Part shown: piece by piece, positions 9,018 through 17,802 of the stretch
Numbering within the stretch: position 1 is the first letter of the stretch
Layout: the number at the start of each line of letters is the position of its first letter
Program-made: the position numbers and the translations under genes
Notes under the pieces: generated by a model
Databases searched by the model: none
Told to the model about the DNA's origin: nothing
The model's input: only the letters and a program-made list of their open reading frames with translations
Assembly (NCBI RefSeq): GCF_000277405.1
Contig: NC_017741.1
Location: 496,001-560,000 of the forward strand
Source of the DNA: Helicobacter pylori Shi112
GTDB lineage: Bacteria > Campylobacterota > Campylobacteria > Campylobacterales > Helicobacteraceae
Length of the DNA stretch: 64,000 nucleotides
Direction of reading: 5' to 3'

Positions 9018-9332
9018 TTATGAGTATTTTTTCATTTGTTCTTTAAGGTCTTGTTTTTGCCTGCTCTCTCGTTCTTTTTTGGCTTGATAAAGACGCATTT
9101 GCTCTTCTTTTTGCTTGTCTTGTAAGATCATTTTCCTCTCATGGTTTTTTTTAAGCCGTTCTATGTATTCTTCTCGTTTTTCTGGGTCTTGGAAACTCAC
9201 AGGGCGGATGAAAAAAACAAACAAGATCAATAAAAAAATCCCTATGGCGACAATCTCAGAGCCTTCGCCATTGAAAGCATACCAAAGCCCCCCCATCAAA
9301 GAAGCGAGCGCGAGTTTTAAAAAAGCGTTCAT
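9018..9332 (-). CDS. small membrane protein with basic, charged tail
   Basis: Starting at ATG 9332 gives about 104 residues: two closely spaced hydrophobic segments (about 3-20 and 23-40), then a highly charged coiled-coil-like tail rich in K, E, R and Q. An upstream start at 9368 would overlap the previous gene; the chosen one lies two bases from its stop at 9334. The frame is followed by the TerB-like gene nine bases away, suggesting one transcript. I do not recognise the family. Confidence 0.6.
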   Translation of the reverse strand: MNAFLKLALASLMGGLWYAFNGEGSEIVAIGIFLLILFVFFIRPVSFQDPEKREEYIERLKKNHERKMILQDKQKEEQMRLYQAKKERESRQKQDLKEQMKKYS

Positions 9333-9333
9333 C

Positions 9334-10821
9334 TTAAATGAAAGTAACCTTATGATAATGCGCATCAAGCCCTAAAGCTTGCGTGTTTTTTTCCCCCATA
9401 GCCATTAGCGCGATTTGAGGTAAAAATAAAGTGGGGGTGTTGTCATTATCTCTTTTATAAATCTTTGAAGCTTTTAAGCTTAAATTTTCAAAAGCGTGAA
9501 AAAGCCCTAAAGAATGCGCGATTAAAAAATCCGCCCCCAAATCAATCCCTAAATAGCGTAAATGCGCGCACTGGAGTAAGCCGCTTATTTCATTGACTTC
9601 TAAAAGAGGGGCGTAATTTTGAAAAGACTCTAAAAAATGGGGGGCTTTTAAATGGATTTTATTGAAAAAATGATCGCTTTGTTTGATGCGAGAAAATTCA
9701 GCCCCTAAAAACGCATCAAAAGGGCCTTTCAATTCCCATGCCAAAAACTCATTAACCCACTCATTAAGATAGACTATCTCAACGCCTTTTTCATAAACAA
9801 GCTGGTATTTTTTCAATTTTTCATTAATGGAGTCGATGATTTCAGGGTTGTTGTCTAAAACTTCTTTAGCATGCAAGATATTCAAATACGCATCTTCTTC
9901 GCAAAAAATGAGCGAAACGCCATTGGCTTTGGCTAGAGCCAAATTATATGCGCAAGCGGTGAGGAAATCATGCGTGCTTATAATCTTCCCATAATAGCCT
10001 CCATCATAACAAAAAGGCAGATCAATGGTTTTTTGCCCCATTTTTTCTAAATAGAGCTTGGCGCTTTTTAGAAGCGGTTGCGCGTTTAAATGCTTCGCAT
10101 AAGCGTTAAAGAGCGCACAAGTTTTAGGGGGGTTAGGCGTTTTAGGGGGGTTAGAATTGTATTGAAAAAGGCTTAAAAGGTTTTTAGAAAAATCTTTCCA
10201 TGGCTTGATTTTGGAATTGGTTAGGATTTCTTGCAATTCATAGATTTCATGGTCAATGTTGTCATCGTTTTTATAGAGGTAATGCGCCACGCTTAAAAAA
10301 TTCATCACGCCGCTTTCAGGCTGAGAGATCATCTCTAATAACCGGTTGCGCTCTGTGGGGTAGCGCTTCATCAGCCATTTAACATACAAGAAAAAGCCAT
10401 CGCCCAGATATTTAGGGTTTGTTTGGGGGTTGATAAAATTGATTTGGATAAACTTTTCTAATTCTTCTTTTTCGCCTTTAGTGATGTAGGGGACTTGTTT
10501 GAAAAAATCTTCATAGTTTTTTAAAACCGCCTTTTCATCAATCACCAAATCTTTTAAAGCGTATCGTTTGGATAGGGGATCTAGCACCCATTCTTTAGAA
10601 AAAGACGCCACCAAATCGCTCACTTTAGCGTCTTCAAACACCGCAATTTGGTTGATTTTAAGCGCGATATTTTCATTATAGCTCACGCCTTTGAGTTGTT
10701 TTAAAAGATCCAAAAGGTATTGATCTTCTTGGTATTCTAAAAAATAAGACTCATAAGCAGGGTTGTAATCTTTGTTGGTTTCAAAACGAAAGACTTTTAC
10801 ATGCAATTTCAAAACGCTCAT
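9334..10821 (-). CDS. cysteine-poor SdhB/CCG-domain-like protein
   Basis: The N-terminal 120 residues follow the pattern of the iron-sulfur subunit of fumarate reductase/succinate dehydrogenase (KLHVKVFRFET, LLDLLKQLK, ALKINQIAVF, KDLVIDEKAV...YEDFFKQVPYI), but every cluster cysteine is missing. The C-terminal part (about 270-495) resembles a CCG/HdrB-like domain (FCYDGGYYGK, TACAYNLALAKANGVSLIFCEE, PQIALMAMGEKNTQALGLD), again without the CCG cysteine clusters. Such proteins are annotated as DUF5644 in epsilonproteobacteria. ATG at 10821 has AAGGA seven bases upstream; the TTG before it is less likely. The function is unknown, possibly structural rather than redox. Confidence 0.65.
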   Translation of the reverse strand: MSVLKLHVKVFRFETNKDYNPAYESYFLEYQEDQYLLDLLKQLKGVSYNENIALKINQIAVFEDAKVSDLVASFSKEWVLDPLSKRYALKDLVIDEKAVLKNYEDFFKQVPYITKGEKEELEKFIQINFINPQTNPKYLGDGFFLYVKWLMKRYPTERNRLLEMISQPESGVMNFLSVAHYLYKNDDNIDHEIYELQEILTNSKIKPWKDFSKNLLSLFQYNSNPPKTPNPPKTCALFNAYAKHLNAQPLLKSAKLYLEKMGQKTIDLPFCYDGGYYGKIISTHDFLTACAYNLALAKANGVSLIFCEEDAYLNILHAKEVLDNNPEIIDSINEKLKKYQLVYEKGVEIVYLNEWVNEFLAWELKGPFDAFLGAEFSRIKQSDHFFNKIHLKAPHFLESFQNYAPLLEVNEISGLLQCAHLRYLGIDLGADFLIAHSLGLFHAFENLSLKASKIYKRDNDNTPTLFLPQIALMAMGEKNTQALGLDAHYHKVTFI

Positions 10822-10832
10822 CAATCAGTCCT

Positions 10833-11321
10833 TTAGCTTTTGTGCAGATTTTCTAAAATCGCGCGGTTTTTGGAATTGGAAAAAAGGGCTTCTTTAGAAT
10901 CCAGCCATTCTTTAGACTCCCGCTCGTCTTTTTTTGGCTCTTGAAAGAGCGGTTCTTCTTTTTGAAACAATTCAAGCGAATCGCAACGATTGAATAAAAC
11001 GGCATTTTCATTTTTTTCTTTGATAAGGATTTGAATGATGCCAGGAAGTTCCACTTGAACCACGCTACCAATGTTATTAGGGCCAAACCCGGCTTCAAAC
11101 TGCACGCTTTTTGCATCAACCATCAAGCTTTCTAAGGTGTATCCGGCTAAAACAAACAGCACCAACGCGCCGAATTTTTCATGAATTTCTTTAGGGAGCT
11201 TGGGGGAAAAATCAATCGCATCTCTTTCGCACAAAAGGTTAAAACTCAAATGGTTTTTGGACAGAAATTGCAAGTATTCAATGCAATGCTTGTTGTTTAA
11301 AAGCCTTAATTCTCTTTGCAT
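10833..11321 (-). CDS. conserved protein of unknown function
   Basis: The 162-residue protein has a hydrophobic centre (EKFGALVLFVLAGYTLESLMVDA, about 48-70) and a hydrophilic, acidic tail. I do not recognise the fold. It starts at ATG 11321, overlapping the end of pepF by 16 bases, and is followed 11 bases later by the SdhB/CCG-like gene, so the three are probably cotranscribed. The ORF is intact and its base composition matches its neighbours. Confidence 0.65.
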   Translation of the reverse strand: MQRELRLLNNKHCIEYLQFLSKNHLSFNLLCERDAIDFSPKLPKEIHEKFGALVLFVLAGYTLESLMVDAKSVQFEAGFGPNNIGSVVQVELPGIIQILIKEKNENAVLFNRCDSLELFQKEEPLFQEPKKDERESKEWLDSKEALFSNSKNRAILENLHKS

Positions 11322-13042
11322 GCGAGCAACCTTTCAAATTCTTCTAACAAATGACGCACCTCTTGCATGCCAATTTCCCAAAATTCTTTGCTATCAATGT
11401 CAAAGCCAAACATGGACACTAATTCTTTAGGGCTTTTTGACCCTCCTAAGCTCAAAAATTCCGTGTAAGTTTTAACAAACTCTTTAGCGTCGCTTTTTTT
11501 ATAAAGCCCATAAAGCGCTAAAGTTAAAAGCTGCCCGTAACTATAAGCGTAGCAATAAAAAGGCGAATGGATAAAATGGGGGATATAGCTCCACCACAAA
11601 TGGTAGTTTTTAGTGAGTTTCACGCTCTTTTCAAACATTCTTTGGTTTTCTTCAAACCAGATTCGATCAAAATCTTTGGTGTCTAGTTCTTCATCAATTT
11701 CATGGATTCTTCTTTCAAAATTAGTCATCACCACTTGCCTAAAAAGGGTAGAAAAAATATCTTCTAGCTTGCCGGCCAGCATGAAAAGGAGCTCGTCAGA
11801 TTTTAATCCCTTTTTTAAATGCTCAAAAAACAGCATTTCAGAAAAGACGGAAGCGGTTTCTGCGGTGGTTAAGGGCGTATCCATGTTCAATACGCCTTGT
11901 TTTTTGGACAATTCTTGGTGGATCATATGCCCAAATTCATGAGCGATAGTGAAAGCGTCTCGGCGATTTCCTGTGTAGTTTAATAGCACATAAGGGTGAA
12001 CGCTAGGCACCCCGCCATGGCTAAAAGCCCCGCCTTGCTTAAAGTCTTTAGGGTGTGAATCCACCCAGCCTTCTTTGATCGCTTTAGAAGCGATTTTGTA
12101 AAATTCAGGGCTAAAGGCTTTAAGGGTGTTAAGCACTTCTTCTAAAGCTTGAGAGTAAGTCATGGTGGTATTTTCATCGCTTAAAGGGGCGTAGCGATCG
12201 TAATCTTTGAGTTTATGCCCTAAAATTTGCGCTTTTTGATGGTAGTAACGATGCACTAAGGAAAAATTAGCGTTCACAATCTCTATCATGCTATCCACGC
12301 TCTCTTGGGAGATCTGGTTGTCAATGTGGCGGAAACTCTCTTTTTTATCGTATTTTCTCAGCCTAGTTTCAATGAGCAAATCTTTACGCACCATGTTTAA
12401 AATGTAAGTGAGCAAAGGGCGAGATTTTTCTAACGCTTTACTGAAAGCTTTTTGAGATTTTTTACGGATCTTGCGTTTGGGGTTGTGCAAGAGGGCTAAA
12501 ATTTCTTCTTCGCTTAAGTGTTGCTCTTCAAAAGGGATTTTCAAAGAAGAAAAATGCTCATCAAAAAGACGGCTAAACGCACCCACTCCCACAGGTGAAA
12601 GGGCTAGAGCGATCTTTTCTTCGTCTAAATTTAGGGTGTGCTTTTTCTTTTCTATGAGATTGTTCAAATAAAAAGCATGGTCTTTGCATTTTTTAATGAA
12701 AGCGAGTTGTTTTTTGGCGTCTAAATTCTTAAATTCAATTTCAAAGAACAAAAGGTGCTGTTGGATATTTGTGCAAGCCATTTCGCATTGCGAATAAAAC
12801 TTCGCTTCTTTAGTGTTTTTAGCAAAAAGTAATTGAGCGTAAGTCATCGCTTTAGAGATTTTTTCTGACAAATCTTCGTAATATTTAAGAGCGTTGGAAA
12901 ATCCTGTAGCGTCTAAATTCTTAAGGTTGTTTTGATAAGCGCTCTCAAATTCTTGCACTTCTGTTTGTAGGGTTTTTAAAAATTCTTCTGTGCTTTCTTT
13001 ATTTTCAAATAAAGCACTTAAATCCCATTCTTGCTCCTTCAT
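11306..13042 (-). CDS. pepF: oligoendopeptidase F (M3 family)
   Basis: A 578-residue cytoplasmic zinc metallopeptidase that cleaves oligopeptides. The gluzincin motif AHEFGHMIH lies at about residue 367, with the second zinc ligand expected in the following helix (TTAETASVFSEM). The length is normal for PepF. ATG at 13042 is preceded by AAAGGGGGC. It is the first gene of a leftward run with two conserved unknown genes. Proposed roles are peptide recycling and amino-acid supply. Confidence 0.92.
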   Translation of the reverse strand: MKEQEWDLSALFENKESTEEFLKTLQTEVQEFESAYQNNLKNLDATGFSNALKYYEDLSEKISKAMTYAQLLFAKNTKEAKFYSQCEMACTNIQQHLLFFEIEFKNLDAKKQLAFIKKCKDHAFYLNNLIEKKKHTLNLDEEKIALALSPVGVGAFSRLFDEHFSSLKIPFEEQHLSEEEILALLHNPKRKIRKKSQKAFSKALEKSRPLLTYILNMVRKDLLIETRLRKYDKKESFRHIDNQISQESVDSMIEIVNANFSLVHRYYHQKAQILGHKLKDYDRYAPLSDENTTMTYSQALEEVLNTLKAFSPEFYKIASKAIKEGWVDSHPKDFKQGGAFSHGGVPSVHPYVLLNYTGNRRDAFTIAHEFGHMIHQELSKKQGVLNMDTPLTTAETASVFSEMLFFEHLKKGLKSDELLFMLAGKLEDIFSTLFRQVVMTNFERRIHEIDEELDTKDFDRIWFEENQRMFEKSVKLTKNYHLWWSYIPHFIHSPFYCYAYSYGQLLTLALYGLYKKSDAKEFVKTYTEFLSLGGSKSPKELVSMFGFDIDSKEFWEIGMQEVRHLLEEFERLLACKEN

Positions 13043-13138
13043 AAAAGCCCCCTTTGTTTAATAGTTTGAGTTCAATACGCTGGTATTTTAACATAATACT
13101 GACAATACAAGCAAACTTATCATTTGGTTTTTACGCAA

Positions 13139-14389
13139 TTATTTTTTAGCCGGCTCATTTTCTTGGCTCTTTTGGTGCAAAATAAATTGAGCGATAGATT
13201 CTAGGTATTTTAAAATAAAAGGGGTTGCCAACATAGAAAAGACCACCATCAAAATAAGGAGCTGGTGGATGTCATTTTGAGCGATACTTAAGATATTTTT
13301 TTGGTGCAAAAAACCAAGAATCCCTTTTTTTTCTTGCAAATTAAAGAGCTGGTGCGAGCCTGAATTTAAAAAGATGACAAAAGAAAATTCCCCGATTTGT
13401 GCCAAAGAAAGAGCGGTTTTTATGGCAGTTTTAGAGTCTCTAAAAAAACGCAAGAGTGCATAAATGATAGCCGTCTTAAAACCCATCACTAAAATGAGTA
13501 AAAAGATGACAACAAAGAACTTCTCTATAAAGAAACTCACATTAATTTGCATCCCTATCGTAATGAAAAAAAGGGCTAAGAAGAGGTTTTTTAACTGCAC
13601 GAATTCTTCTTGGACATTGATTTTATAGCGCGATTTAGAAATGGCCATGCCCGCAATGAACGCTCCTAAAGACATAGAAAACCCAAAAAAATGGCTCAAC
13701 CCCGCCGCGCTGCAAACAATCACTAAAATCGTGCCTATAAAAATTTCAGGCAAGCGCGTGTCTTTTGCTTGCTCTAAGATAAGATTAGCCCCTTTTTTTC
13801 CAGGCAATAATAAAAGAACTAAAATAATCCCTGCTGAAATAAAGGTTTTAAGAATGAGTAAATTGACATTAGAATCTTTACTGCCTAGAATCGTCAAAAT
13901 TAAAAGCATGGGAATGGCTGCAATATCTTGGAAGATCAAAATCCCCACCGCGCTCTTTCCCATGGGCGTGCTAAGCTGTTTGGAATCTTCAAAGAATTTC
14001 AGCACAATAGCGGTTGAAGAGAGCGAAAGCCCCATGCCTAAAACAAGGGAAAAAATGGGTGAAAGACCCAAAACAAAATACCCCAATAAAAAAGCGATTA
14101 AAGCGCATAAAACTACTTGTAAAAGCCCAAAAACTAGCACTTCTTGTTTGATGGATTTGAGCTTGTCAAAATTAAACTCAATGCCTATCATAAACATTAA
14201 AAAGACGATACCAAATTCACCAATATCAGACAACAAATTAAAATCATTAATTTTAAAAAAAGCCGCTAAGACCGTTCCTGTGCAAATGTAACCAATGATA
14301 ACAGGCATGTCTAATTTCTTTAAAAAGATCCCAAAGCCCACAGCAAGCCATAAGCCAGCAATAACAATATAAAGTGTGCTGTTTTCCAT
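13139..14389 (-). CDS. kefB: CPA2-family cation/proton antiporter (KefB-like)
   Basis: The 416-residue protein consists of about 12 membrane segments with the Na/H exchanger domain pattern (GFGIFLKKLDMPVIIGYICTG, LMFMIGIEFNFDKL, GLSLSSTAIVLKF, GILIFQDIAAIPML). The FQD aspartate is the conserved transport residue. It lacks the C-terminal RCK/TrkA_N domain of E. coli KefB, so glutathione control is not implied. It probably moves K+ or Na+ in exchange for protons at the inner membrane. ATG at 14389 follows GGGAAAGG. Confidence 0.85.
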   Translation of the reverse strand: MENSTLYIVIAGLWLAVGFGIFLKKLDMPVIIGYICTGTVLAAFFKINDFNLLSDIGEFGIVFLMFMIGIEFNFDKLKSIKQEVLVFGLLQVVLCALIAFLLGYFVLGLSPIFSLVLGMGLSLSSTAIVLKFFEDSKQLSTPMGKSAVGILIFQDIAAIPMLLILTILGSKDSNVNLLILKTFISAGIILVLLLLPGKKGANLILEQAKDTRLPEIFIGTILVIVCSAAGLSHFFGFSMSLGAFIAGMAISKSRYKINVQEEFVQLKNLFLALFFITIGMQINVSFFIEKFFVVIFLLILVMGFKTAIIYALLRFFRDSKTAIKTALSLAQIGEFSFVIFLNSGSHQLFNLQEKKGILGFLHQKNILSIAQNDIHQLLILMVVFSMLATPFILKYLESIAQFILHQKSQENEPAKK

Positions 14390-14705
14390 AAAAACCTTTC
14401 CCCAGTAGAATCGATTTGTTTTAAAGAAATAAAAACGAAACTATCCTATTAAATTGAGCCATTAAATAACACTATTGAATAAAATAGTATCTATCAAATA
14501 TATAAGTATTTTATTATTTAAATCTTACTAAACCCATATTCAAACGCAAACACCAAATGCTCTATTTAGTAAAATAAAAATTAAAACGCTAGGATTGTAC
14601 TGCACTAAAGCAAACTTTCTATTTATGAAAAAGATTTTTGAACCCCAACCTTTCAAGAGTCGGCTAGGGTTTAATTTGATGAAGAAGAGCGAATGGAAGA
14701 ATGGA
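14390..14705. other. 316-bp AT-rich gap between kefB and horE
   Basis: This holds the kefB promoter region and the 3' flank of horE. I see short inverted repeats (ACTATT and AATAGT near 14481-14498) but no convincing gene. Small ORFs on both strands lack ribosome binding sites and recognisable products. Confidence 0.4.
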
Positions 14706-15266
14706 TTAGAAAGTGAAGACATAATCCACATACCAAGAATAGTAGCGGATAAGCCCCACATCCTTACTGCCCTGATTAACCATAGGGAATTTCACGCCCG
14801 CTTCAAACGCACTGCGATCCCCAACGCGCATTCTTCCGCCTAAATTCCATAAGAACTGGAATCTCGTTTGATTGACATCATAAGGGAACATCCAAGTGTT
14901 TCCGGCTAACTGAACGCCACCAATAAGACCCAGAGCGAATTTATCCAAAGGAATGAGATTGACAATCAAATCGCCACCGCCACCATAGGTGAGCAAATTG
15001 GTTTTTGTGTGTTCGGTCCCTGAAGTGTTAAACCAATCTAAAAAGCCATACACCCTAGCCCCAAACCATTTATTGGCAAAGCCTACAAAACCTAATTTGA
15101 AATTCAAACCATAAAGATCATTGCCATGGCGCCAATCAGAGTAATTGCTGTTATAAGGACCATAACGACCTTGCTGGTAACCCGCACCCATAAAAAAGCC
15201 ATTCACTTCGCCAGCAAGCGCTAAACTCGTGCTCAAGCTTAAAATACAAGCAATTCTTTTAATCAT
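14706..15266 (-). CDS. horE: outer-membrane protein HorE (Hor family)
   Basis: The 186-residue precursor has a signal peptide (MIKRIACILSLSTSLALA, cleaved before GEVNG), an N-terminal GFFMGAGYQQG strand typical of the Hop/Hor family, and a C-terminal alternating strand ending WYVDYVFTF with terminal phenylalanine, the outer-membrane insertion signal. ATG at 15266 follows AAGGA. It predicts a small 8-stranded beta-barrel. The name HorE rests on remembered genome context next to modABC. Confidence 0.8.
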   Translation of the reverse strand: MIKRIACILSLSTSLALAGEVNGFFMGAGYQQGRYGPYNSNYSDWRHGNDLYGLNFKLGFVGFANKWFGARVYGFLDWFNTSGTEHTKTNLLTYGGGGDLIVNLIPLDKFALGLIGGVQLAGNTWMFPYDVNQTRFQFLWNLGGRMRVGDRSAFEAGVKFPMVNQGSKDVGLIRYYSWYVDYVFTF

Positions 15267-15450
15267 AATAAATCCTTCTTGTTGAATTAAAGTTACACCC
15301 TAAAATCGGTTATTTTTCTAAAAGATTTAATTTTTTATCAAAGATTGAGGGTTTTAGAGTGAAAATATTGATTAAATCATGGATAAGCGGGACACACCCA
15401 CAAAACCACCTCAAACTTTTAAAATACAAATTTTTAAGATACAAATTAGA

Positions 15451-15456
15451 TATAAT
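15451..15456 (+). promoter_or_regulatory. -10 box of modABC
   Basis: TATAAT in the context TTAGATATAATCACC lies 35 bases before the modA start, placing transcription initiation near 15463. It shows that the long upstream reading frame from 15359 is not translated. Confidence 0.65.
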
Positions 15457-15490
15457 CACCAACTCCAATCATTTAATAAAAGGGAGTTTT

Positions 15491-16231
15491 ATGAAAAATA
15501 CTTTCAAAGCGTTTGCCTTTTTAATCGTATTTTTTTCAAGCGCTCTGTTGGCACAGGATTTAAAAATCGCTGCTGCTGCTAATCTCACGCGCGCTTTAAA
15601 AGCCCTTGTTAAAGAATTTCAAAAAGAACACCCAAAAGACGCTATTAGTATTAGCTTTAATTCTTCAGGCAAACTCTACGCTCAAATCATTCAAAACGCC
15701 CCTTTTGATTTATTCATTTCAGCAGATATTGCTAGACCTAAAAAGCTTTATGATGAAAAAATAACCCCTTTTAAAGAAGAAGTCTATGCTAAAGGCGTGT
15801 TGGTTTTGTGGAGCGAAAATTTAAAAATAGATTCTTTAGAAATTCTTAAAGATCCTAAAATCAAGCGTATCGCTATGGCTAATCCTAAACTGGCCCCTTA
15901 TGGAAAAGCCAGCATGGAAGTCTTAGATCATTTAAAACTCACTTCCAGTCTTAAATCTAAAATCGTTTATGGCGCTTCTATTTCTCAAGCCCATCAATTT
16001 GTCGCTACTAAAAACGCTCAAATAGGCTTTGGAGCGTTATCCTTAATTGATAAAAAAGATAAAAACCTCTCTTATTTCATCATTAATAAAGCCCTTTATA
16101 GCCCTATTGAACAAGCCTTGATTACCACTAAAAATGGGGCTAATAACCCTTTAGCCAAAGTCTTTAAAGATTTTTTATTCAACCCTAAAGCCAGAGCTAT
16201 TTTTAAAGAATACGGCTATATTGTGGATTAA
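15491..16231 (+). CDS. modA: molybdate ABC transporter, periplasmic binding protein
   Basis: The 246-residue precursor has a signal peptide ending FFSSALLAQD and the ModA pattern of molybdate-binding segments: AAAANLTRALKAL, SFNSSGKLYAQI, DLFISAD, ANPKLAPYGKAS. The start at 15491 (AAAAGGGAG, seven bases upstream) is chosen because the promoter and the signal peptide fit it; the frame upstream to 15359 is not protein-like. First gene of modABC, which supplies molybdate for molybdenum-cofactor enzymes. Confidence 0.93.
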   Translation: MKNTFKAFAFLIVFFSSALLAQDLKIAAAANLTRALKALVKEFQKEHPKDAISISFNSSGKLYAQIIQNAPFDLFISADIARPKKLYDEKITPFKEEVYAKGVLVLWSENLKIDSLEILKDPKIKRIAMANPKLAPYGKASMEVLDHLKLTSSLKSKIVYGASISQAHQFVATKNAQIGFGALSLIDKKDKNLSYFIINKALYSPIEQALITTKNGANNPLAKVFKDFLFNPKARAIFKEYGYIVD

Positions 16232-16252
16232 AGCGCATAAAAAAGGCGAACA

Positions 16253-16924
16253 ATGGATCATGAGTTTTTGATTACCATGCGTTTGAGCTTTTCTTTAGCT
16301 TTTATTACCACCCTTATTTTACTCCCTATAGGGATTTGTTTAGGCTATTTTTTAAGCCTTAAGCGCAATCTTTTAACGAGCTTGACAGAAACGCTTGTGT
16401 ATATGCCTTTAGTTTTACCCCCAAGCGTGCTAGGGTTTTATCTCCTTTTAATTTTTTCGCCTTCTTCTTTTTTGGGAGCGTTTTTACAAGATGCGTTAAA
16501 TGTGAAACTTGTTTTTAGTTTTCAAGGGCTTATTTTAGGGAGTGTGATTTTTTCTTTACCCTTTATGGTAAGCCCTATTAAAAGCGCGTTAATTTCCTTG
16601 CCCACTTCTTTAAAAGAAGCCAGTTATAGTTTGGGTAAAGGGGAATATTACACCCTTTTTTTTGTCCTACTCCCTAACATCAAACCCAGTTTATTGATGG
16701 CTATCATTACAACTTTTACGCACACTATAGGTGAATTTGGCGTGGTGATGATGCTTGGGGGTGATATATTAGGGGAAACAAGAGTGGCTAGTATTGCGAT
16801 TTTTAACGAAACTGAAGCGCTCAATTACCCTAAAGCCCACCAATACGCCTTAACGCTCACGCTTATCAGTTTTGGCCTCTTATTTGTTACCCTATTTTTG
16901 AATAAAAAACAAAGCTCGTTTTGA
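16253..16924 (+). CDS. modB: molybdate ABC transporter permease
   Basis: The 223-residue inner-membrane permease has about five membrane segments and the EAA loop region (PTSLKEASYSLGKGEYYTLFFVLLPNIKPSLLMA cut at about residues 122-155), where it contacts the ATPase. The end carries the conserved IGEFGVVMMLGGDI and ATIFNETEALNY-like region. ATG at 16253 follows AAAAAGG. The stop overlaps the ATG of modC by one base, so ModB and ModC are made in step. Confidence 0.92.
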   Translation: MDHEFLITMRLSFSLAFITTLILLPIGICLGYFLSLKRNLLTSLTETLVYMPLVLPPSVLGFYLLLIFSPSSFLGAFLQDALNVKLVFSFQGLILGSVIFSLPFMVSPIKSALISLPTSLKEASYSLGKGEYYTLFFVLLPNIKPSLLMAIITTFTHTIGEFGVVMMLGGDILGETRVASIAIFNETEALNYPKAHQYALTLTLISFGLLFVTLFLNKKQSSF

Positions 16925-17721
16925 TGATAAAAGCGCGATTTAAAAAACACCTTTTAGGATCTAGGGGTGCGTTTGATTTGAATATAGACTTAGAAATTAA
17001 AGAAGCAGAAGTTGTGGCTTTATTAGGAGAATCTGGAGCGGGTAAAAGCACGATTTTACGCATTTTAGCAGGGCTTGAAGCGGTGGATAGTGGCTATATT
17101 GAAGTCAATCATTCAGTATGGCTAGACACTCAAAAAAAGATTTTTTTAAAGCCACAGCAACGAAAAATCGGCTTTGTGTTTCAAGATTACGCCCTATTCC
17201 CTCATTTAAATGTGTATCAAAACATCGCCTTTGCTCACCCTAAAGATAAAAATAAAATCCACGAAGTGTTACGCTTAATGCGTTTAGAAAATCTAAGCCA
17301 TCAAAAAATCCTCAAACTCTCTGGCGGACAAGCCCAACGAGTCGCTTTAGCAAGAGCTTTAATCGCAGCCAAGAATTTATTGCTTTTAGATGAGCCTTTA
17401 AACGCCCTAGATAACGCCTTAAAAAACGAAGTGCAACAAGGTTTGCTTGATTTTATCAAGCGTGAAAATTTAAGCGTGTTATTGGTAAGCCATAACCCCA
17501 ATGAAATAACCAAACTCGCGCGAACTTCCCTCTTTTTAAACAATGGCGTTATTAATCCTAATCAAGAAAATCTGCTTTTTTCAAACCGCTTATTGATAAA
17601 ACCTCTCTTTGAAGATGAGAATTATTGCCATTATGAGGTCATTCCTCAAACGATTAGTTTGCCAAAAGATTGTCTGAACCCAACTTTTAAGCTTGATTTC
17701 AATCAGGGCAAAAAATTTTAG
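16924..17721 (+). CDS. modC: molybdate ABC transporter ATP-binding protein
   Basis: The 265-residue ATPase shows Walker A GESGAGKS (about 38), Q-loop FVFQDYALFPH, signature LSGGQAQRVALARAL, Walker B LLLLDEPLNAL and the H-loop SHN. At 265 residues it is shorter than E. coli ModC (about 350) and lacks the C-terminal molybdate-sensing TOBE region, so feedback inhibition by molybdate is unlikely. The ATG at 16924 overlaps the modB stop (TGATG). The alternative TTG three bases earlier is less likely. In H. pylori annotations it is also called modD. Confidence 0.9.
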   Translation: MIKARFKKHLLGSRGAFDLNIDLEIKEAEVVALLGESGAGKSTILRILAGLEAVDSGYIEVNHSVWLDTQKKIFLKPQQRKIGFVFQDYALFPHLNVYQNIAFAHPKDKNKIHEVLRLMRLENLSHQKILKLSGGQAQRVALARALIAAKNLLLLDEPLNALDNALKNEVQQGLLDFIKRENLSVLLVSHNPNEITKLARTSLFLNNGVINPNQENLLFSNRLLIKPLFEDENYCHYEVIPQTISLPKDCLNPTFKLDFNQGKKF

Positions 17722-17802
17722 AAATATTTTTATTTTTCTCTTAAAACCCTCTTATTTTTCAAAAATGCAAACTTTATGCACCCATTTTAGAGAGCTAATC
17801 TT

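Noticed and set aside
13641-14291. 216-codon plus-strand ORF opposite kefB
   Set aside because: It is the antisense shadow of a membrane protein gene: lysine/proline-rich, no ribosome binding site, no recognisable domain, while the opposite frame is a clear CPA2 antiporter.
14595-14843. Small plus-strand ORF in the kefB-horE gap
   Set aside because: It runs into the antisense of horE and lacks a ribosome binding site; no small-peptide toxin pattern is visible.
15359-15490. 44-codon N-terminal extension of modA
   Set aside because: A -10 box lies inside it (15451-15456), and the signal peptide and ribosome binding site fit the start at 15491.
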